From contig DASXZC010000210.1 of NCBI GenBank assembly GCA_036502165.1, forward strand, positions 1-10,656: a stretch of 10,656 nt of DNA. The letters are read 5' to 3'. Numbering within the stretch: the first letter of the stretch is position 1; each line of letters starts with the position of its first letter. This DNA comes from F-183 sp036502165. GTDB lineage: Bacteria; Acidobacteriota; Terriglobia; Bryobacterales; Bryobacteraceae. A model generated the notes under the pieces. It did not search any database. It saw only the letters and a list, made by a program, of their open reading frames with translations, and was not told the DNA's origin. The position numbers and the translations under genes are program-made. Shown piece after piece: positions 7,201 through 10,656 of this stretch.

Positions 7201-8931
7201 TCAAGGACTCTTCCATATCCAGCCTTCCGACCGGTCGACTTCCTCCGGAAGATCGGGCCGGTACGGAGCCATGCGCGCCGTATCGCGGTCGACGTCGGCA
7301 ATCCAGAAATGGCGGCCCGGATAATAGCGCGTCACCTCCGCCTGATCGGCTGGGTCGGTCGCACGCATCCAAATAATCCGCGCGCCGTCGATATCCGCGC
7401 CGTTGTAGACCCATTCGTCAAGGAAGGAATGCTCGGGGCCGTAGCGCACGAACACCACGTGCTGTCCGGGGATCTTCAGTAGTTCATCCTCGGCGAAGGG
7501 CCGGTAGCTGGTCGGCCTCGCGGGCGGCATCCGCAGTAACGTTCGAGCGGGCACGATTCGCATGGCCATCATGAGTCCGCCGGACATGAGGAATAAGGCC
7601 AAAACGGCGCCCACCGCACGGCCGCGGAACTTCCATTGGTAGAGCCGACCCGTGCCGCTTGCGATCAGGAATACGATCACGCAGGTGTAAGCCGCGAAAT
7701 AATGCGGGAAAAAGAATGGAAATAAAATCGCCACCACCAGCGCGAACAGGACCAGCGCGGACGCGAGCAAGACCAGCCGGTCTTTGAATACGAAGAGAAG
7801 CGCGACCAGCAGCGGCAGGGAATACCAGGGCGTGACGAAGAACGACCAGACGGTTCCGACAAACGATGCCCAGCGCCGAATCGGATGCGCCGCGGTGAAG
7901 TCCTTCCCTTCCCTTTGCCACGCGTAGACGGCTTTCAATTCCGCATAGCGCATGGGCGGCTCGGGGATCGGCTTCTGCCACATCAGGCTCTGCGGACCTC
8001 CGTACAGCTTTTGCCCCAGTTGATACGGCAGCGTCGTGTAGGATCCTGTCACCGCGTGGTTATGCAGCAGCGACACTCCGCCCGCGGATAGTTGCAGGCA
8101 CACAATCACGGCCACGGGCGCCAGCCATTTCCTCCAACCCGCTATATTTCGGAAGAATACCGCCGCGATTACGGCCCATAAGAACAAACAAAGGAACACG
8201 GATTCAAATGGACGCGTGAGCCAGACGATCGCCCATCCGAGTCCCGCGATGGCGGCCATGCCGATCGAAGGCGACTTCCACAACCGGCACAAAGCTCCGA
8301 ACAGCAGCGCGCCGCCGAAGGCGCAAAATGCGCCGCCCCAATAGCTGTTGAGCCACTCCGGCTTGAGGCCCAGGCCCGCGGCCGTCAGCGCTCCTCCGAT
8401 CGCCGCCCATGCGGGAGGCAGGCATCCATAGAGCATCCACGTGATCGCGCCGCACATCAACATTGTCGACAGCAGGACCCCGGCCCACGGATTTCCGAAA
8501 ATGATTTTCCCTGCCGCCAGCATGATTCCCTGCCCAATTGGATAATTGGATGCATAATGCGGCTGCTGGATCACATAAATCGTCTCGAGATGTTTCCACA
8601 AGGGATGCGGTGGATTCGCGAGGCGGCCCGCCTCGAGCGTCTCTGAGACGAGCAAATGTCCGAACTCGTCGTGCACCACCGGTCTCGGCGGCGGCAAGAT
8701 GGGCAGGAGTGCCACACGCACCACCAGCGGCAGCAGCATCGAGAATAATATCGCCGGAACGATCCGCTTGCCGCGCGCCCGATTGATCCAGTCGTCAAAT
8801 TGCGCAGTTGCCCGAGGATTGCGGTACACCAGGAAACAAATGATCGCCGTCAGCAGCAGGGCAACGCCGAACTCCATCGCTCCCCGTGCCAATTCGGACG
8901 GCGAAAAGACTGAATAAAGGATCTGTTTCAT
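7201..8931 (-). CDS. Polytopic membrane protein, GT-C glycosyltransferase-like, with EWVYN-ADID tail
   Basis: With the ATG at 8931 the protein has 576 residues. About 11-12 hydrophobic segments lie between residues 20 and 456, followed by a soluble tail of roughly 115 residues. An acidic motif HDE (87-89) in the loop after the second membrane segment resembles the catalytic acidic site of GT-C lipid-sugar-dependent glycosyltransferases. YPIGQG (130-135), NSYWGG (195-200), TRPFES (239-244) and PHYFA (409-413) look like conserved loop motifs. The tail contains VVFVRYGPEHSFLDEW followed by VYNGADID (508-515). I recognise this as a recurrent ending of unnamed membrane proteins in Acidobacteriota, but know no function for it. 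A GTG at 8997 would add 22 basic residues and begin 17 nt after the upstream stop. Neither start has a clear ribosome site; I prefer the ATG because it places the hydrophobic region near the N-terminus. The enzyme activity is inferred. Confidence 0.8.
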   Translation of the reverse strand: MKQILYSVFSPSELARGAMEFGVALLLTAIICFLVYRNPRATAQFDDWINRARGKRIVPAILFSMLLPLVVRVALLPILPPPRPVVHDEFGHLLVSETLEAGRLANPPHPLWKHLETIYVIQQPHYASNYPIGQGIMLAAGKIIFGNPWAGVLLSTMLMCGAITWMLYGCLPPAWAAIGGALTAAGLGLKPEWLNSYWGGAFCAFGGALLFGALCRLWKSPSIGMAAIAGLGWAIVWLTRPFESVFLCLFLWAVIAAVFFRNIAGWRKWLAPVAVIVCLQLSAGGVSLLHNHAVTGSYTTLPYQLGQKLYGGPQSLMWQKPIPEPPMRYAELKAVYAWQREGKDFTAAHPIRRWASFVGTVWSFFVTPWYSLPLLVALLFVFKDRLVLLASALVLFALVVAILFPFFFPHYFAAYTCVIVFLIASGTGRLYQWKFRGRAVGAVLALFLMSGGLMMAMRIVPARTLLRMPPARPTSYRPFAEDELLKIPGQHVVFVRYGPEHSFLDEWVYNGADIDGARIIWMRATDPADQAEVTRYYPGRHFWIADVDRDTARMAPYRPDLPEEVDRSEGWIWKSP

Positions 8932-9014
8932 TGATAATCGGCGGATATGCGAAACGCTGCGGAGACGATGGACTTTGCCCGCGGGGCGAACCAACACTCA
9001 GAATACCAGGAAGG

Positions 9015-9770
9015 CTACCGGCCCGAACGCATAGGAGCAGCGACGCAGACGCCATCCATGAACTTGTCGAGTACGCTGGCGGTGTCTCTGTCCATGCTGG
9101 AATATGAGACCGTTTCCCCGAGCTTCGCGATCGTTCGCCAACGGGTGCCGTCGGCCCATTCGCCCCGGCTATCCAGAATCTCGAACCCGCCGACATCAAA
9201 GCTGTCTTCCTCGAACGTCACGGATCCCCAGACATCCCTGTTGGCCGGCGTTCCGAAGCTCCACATCGCACCGCTGCCGTGAGCGATTCCGCGTTTGCCG
9301 TGTGGCGTGTTCAGGTAGTAATAACGCATTCCGTAGTCGATATCATGGCCTTGTGTGCCAACCTTGATCGGTTCCATCGGAGAGAATCGCAACCGCGCTG
9401 TCCATCCCTCGAGCGATATATATTTTCCTTTTTCGGAGCAGATGGGCAGGCTGCGCTCCACGGGTTTCAGCACGAACCGCTGTTCGGGGTCTGAGCTTCC
9501 GTCTTTGGTGCGAAGGAACGCGCTCCTGAACCCTGGCTTCCGGATTACGATGGCAGGCGCGTTCGTCGTGATTTGAAATCGGCCCTCCGCATCGGTCTTA
9601 ATGGCCGCGCGGCTTCCGGTATGTGCGATGTCAGCGTCTTTGATCGGACCGCCGTCCATATCAACGACCCGGCCCGCGATGGTTTTTCCCTCATCCAGGG
9701 GCGGATGTCTGGACTGCTGCGCGTGCAGCATGGATGCGATGACAAGACCGGTCGCGATCATCATCCGCAT
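9015..9770 (-). CDS. Secreted protein: carboxypeptidase-regulatory-like domain plus uncharacterised C-terminal domain
   Basis: With the ATG at 9770 the protein has 251 residues. It opens with a signal peptide of about 17 residues (MRMMIATGLVIASMLHA, likely cut before QQ). Residues about 29-85 form a CarboxypepD_reg-type beta-sandwich: TIAGRVVDMDGGPIKDADI, then TDAEGRFQIT, then a hydrophobic strand and KPGF. The remaining 150 or so residues, rich in Trp, Tyr and Gly (for example GMRYYYLNTPHG and GAMWSFGTPANRDVWG), match no family I recognise. The open frame extends upstream to 9866, but starts there would put a basic, Cys-containing stretch before the signal peptide and enter the intergenic dyad. 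ATGs at 9764 and 9761 are nearly equivalent. The stop is 83 nt before the membrane-protein ATG (17 nt before its alternative GTG), so the two probably share a transcript. Expected location: periplasm or cell surface. Confidence 0.75.
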   Translation of the reverse strand: MRMMIATGLVIASMLHAQQSRHPPLDEGKTIAGRVVDMDGGPIKDADIAHTGSRAAIKTDAEGRFQITTNAPAIVIRKPGFRSAFLRTKDGSSDPEQRFVLKPVERSLPICSEKGKYISLEGWTARLRFSPMEPIKVGTQGHDIDYGMRYYYLNTPHGKRGIAHGSGAMWSFGTPANRDVWGSVTFEEDSFDVGGFEILDSRGEWADGTRWRTIAKLGETVSYSSMDRDTASVLDKFMDGVCVAAPMRSGR

Positions 9771-9809
9771 GCAGCCAATATATACTCGCGTGCGGCGTTC
9801 GCACCGCTG

Positions 9810-9824
9810 TGTCATAGAATGACA
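9810..9824. promoter_or_regulatory. Perfect inverted repeat in divergent intergenic region, candidate operator
   Basis: TGTCAT-AGA-ATGACA is a perfect dyad with 6-bp arms and a 3-bp centre. It lies 40 nt before the secreted-protein ATG on the minus strand and 29-53 nt before the candidate starts of the flavoprotein on the plus strand. Its size, symmetry and position suit binding by a dimeric winged-helix or helix-turn-helix repressor controlling one or both genes. It resembles TGT/ACA-ended sites such as those of PadR-type regulators, but the spacing is not the classic one, so no regulator is assigned. Confidence 0.4.
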
Positions 9825-9830
9825 ATATGT

Positions 9831-9849
9831 TGCATCGACTGGAGATGCA
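9831..9849. promoter_or_regulatory. Second inverted repeat overlapping the flavoprotein ribosome-binding site
   Basis: TGCATC, a 7-nt centre and GATGCA form perfect 6-bp arms. The GGAG at 9841-9844 lies in the loop and first stem base. In RNA this could partly mask the ribosome site; in DNA it could be a second operator beside the 9810-9824 dyad. The arms are short, so chance is a real alternative. Confidence 0.25.
9841..9844 (+). promoter_or_regulatory. Shine-Dalgarno GGAG that may select a TTG start for the flavoprotein
   Basis: GGAG is followed after 8 nt by TTG at 9853, which is in frame with the flavoprotein. The first ATG (9877) has no purine-rich site upstream. This supports a TTG start adding eight residues (M-L-T-L-T-N-Q-Q), though the ATG fits the usual short lead before the Rossmann motif equally well. 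Confidence 0.35.
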
Positions 9850-9876
9850 GCATTGCTCACTCTCACAAACCAGCAA

Positions 9877-10656
9877 ATGAGCTTTAGTCAAACCGAAAAT
9901 CTTCGCGTTGTCATCGTGGGCGCGGGCTGCTCCGGGTCGTTGGTAGCGACACATCTACTCAGACAAGCTCACTCCGTTCATCTTGACATCGTCGACCTGC
10001 GCGCCTCAGGACGTGGCCTCGCATACTCGACCGCATGGGACCAGCACCTCCTCAACGTTCGCGCAGGCCGCATGAGCGCGTTTGGATCGGAACCGAATCA
10101 TTTCCTCGAGTGGCTCGGGAAGAACGGCCATCCGGAGGCGACCACAGATTCATTCGTGCCGCGAAAAGTATTTGGAAGCTACATCCAGGATCTTTTGGAA
10201 TCCGCGATCCGCGCGGCCTCAACGAAGGATCGTTTGCGACATCACTGGTCAACGGCTGTCGGACTTCTTCACGACGGCACAACCGCACGGGTGTTTCTAG
10301 CTAACGGCGAACGCATCACGGCTGACCGCGTCGTGCTGGCGCTCGGCAATCCGGCGCCCTGCCCGCTCGAAGCAGTTGGCGAGCGATATCACAATACGCC
10401 TTGGGAACGCGGCGCCCTGACGGGCGTGCCTTCGAAGGCGGCGGTCTTGCTCGTCGGCAGCGGATTGACCGCGGTCGATGCGTTCCTCGCACTCGATGCG
10501 CAAGGGCACCAGGGTGACATTTATTGCGTGTCGCGGCGCGGGAAGCTTCCGCACGTCCACACGGTGTATCAATCGCTACTCGAGCCGTTCGAGCCAGTGG
10601 GCATCACAAACGCACGCGATTTCCTACATGCGCTGCGTCGCCGGGTCGCCGAGGCC
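9877..10656 (+). CDS. FAD/NAD(P)-binding protein (YdhS/COG4529-like), 3' end cut by window
   Basis: The frame is open from 9823 to the right edge, giving 260 residues from the ATG at 9877. An in-frame TTG at 9853 with GGAG 8 nt upstream is an alternative start. The N-terminus holds a dinucleotide-binding Rossmann motif, VVIVGAGCSG (residues 11-20), followed by an acidic strand end (LDIVDL). Next come RGLAYST (46-52) and LLNVRAGRMSAF (58-69), which are characteristic of the NAD_binding_9 / COG4529 group. FVPRKVFGSYI and the VVLALGNPAP strand follow. A second nucleotide-binding motif, VLLVGSGLTAVD (190-201), precedes SRRGKLP (219-225). These proteins are predicted cytoplasmic FAD-dependent oxidoreductases. 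Substrate and pathway are not established for this type. Family members are usually about 450-600 residues, so roughly half is visible. The gene is divergent from the secreted-protein gene and shares the dyad-bearing intergenic region with it. Confidence 0.9.
   Translation, partial: MSFSQTENLRVVIVGAGCSGSLVATHLLRQAHSVHLDIVDLRASGRGLAYSTAWDQHLLNVRAGRMSAFGSEPNHFLEWLGKNGHPEATTDSFVPRKVFGSYIQDLLESAIRAASTKDRLRHHWSTAVGLLHDGTTARVFLANGERITADRVVLALGNPAPCPLEAVGERYHNTPWERGALTGVPSKAAVLLVGSGLTAVDAFLALDAQGHQGDIYCVSRRGKLPHVHTVYQSLLEPFEPVGITNARDFLHALRRRVAEA

Noticed and set aside
7094..7482. Small open frames on both strands across the 7045-7200 gap and into the membrane-protein gene
   Set aside because: They mostly overlap the end of the membrane-protein gene in other frames, have no domain, and lack convincing ribosome sites.
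9778..9785. TATATT-like -10 element just upstream of the secreted-protein start
   Set aside because: No matching -35 at 16-18 bp spacing, and it would leave almost no leader before the ATG; too weak to annotate.
9771..9866. Extended N-terminus of the secreted protein (32 extra residues)
   Set aside because: The extension is basic, Cys-containing and sits before an otherwise clean signal peptide. It would also make the regulatory dyad at 9810-9824 coding.

Overview
The window comes from a GC-rich bacterial chromosome. The gene mix suggests Acidobacteriota, possibly near the Solibacter/Bryobacter group. The hints are an unnamed GT-C-like membrane protein with an EWVYN-ADID tail, a secreted protein with a carboxypeptidase-regulatory-like domain, a DUF1572-type DinB protein and a divergent CorC. 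This placement rests on recognition of protein style and no search was run. All genes look intact except the two cut by the window edges. No rRNA, tRNA, CRISPR array, insertion sequence or phage gene was seen.

Layout. Left (1-2053, + strand): the 3' end of a phoH gene, then ybeY, then a CorC/HlyC-type CBS-domain membrane protein. They are packed with a 3-nt gap and a 4-nt overlap. This is the widely conserved ybeZ-ybeY-ybeX cluster, linked to rRNA maturation/quality control and Mg2+ homeostasis. Middle (2060-7044, - strand, converging on corC with only 6 nt between stops): an RND efflux operon read right to left. It holds an inner-membrane permease, a periplasmic adaptor (ATGA overlap) and a DinB-superfamily protein 9 nt further on. 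No outer-membrane channel gene and no regulator lie in the window. Region 7045-7200 is a short leader with small inverted repeats. Right (7201-9770, - strand): a large polytopic GT-C-like membrane protein preceded by a small secreted protein. Far right (about 9853 to the edge, + strand): a divergent FAD/NAD(P)-binding protein of the YdhS/COG4529 type, cut by the window end.

How the genes fit together. The left block is housekeeping. The middle block should form an export pump that borrows a TolC-like channel from elsewhere. The DinB protein in the same transcript could be a metal-dependent thiol transferase or hydrolase acting on the same toxic compounds; this is inference. The right pair is envelope-related: a probable lipid-linked sugar transferase or related enzyme, next to a secreted protein with an unassigned C-terminal half. 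The divergent intergenic region at about 9771-9852 carries two inverted repeats and is the best candidate control region.

No clearly new multi-gene system is evident. The points most worth a second look are the DinB-efflux linkage, the permease's lysine-free TM10, the GT-C/secreted-protein pair and the dyads at 9810-9849.
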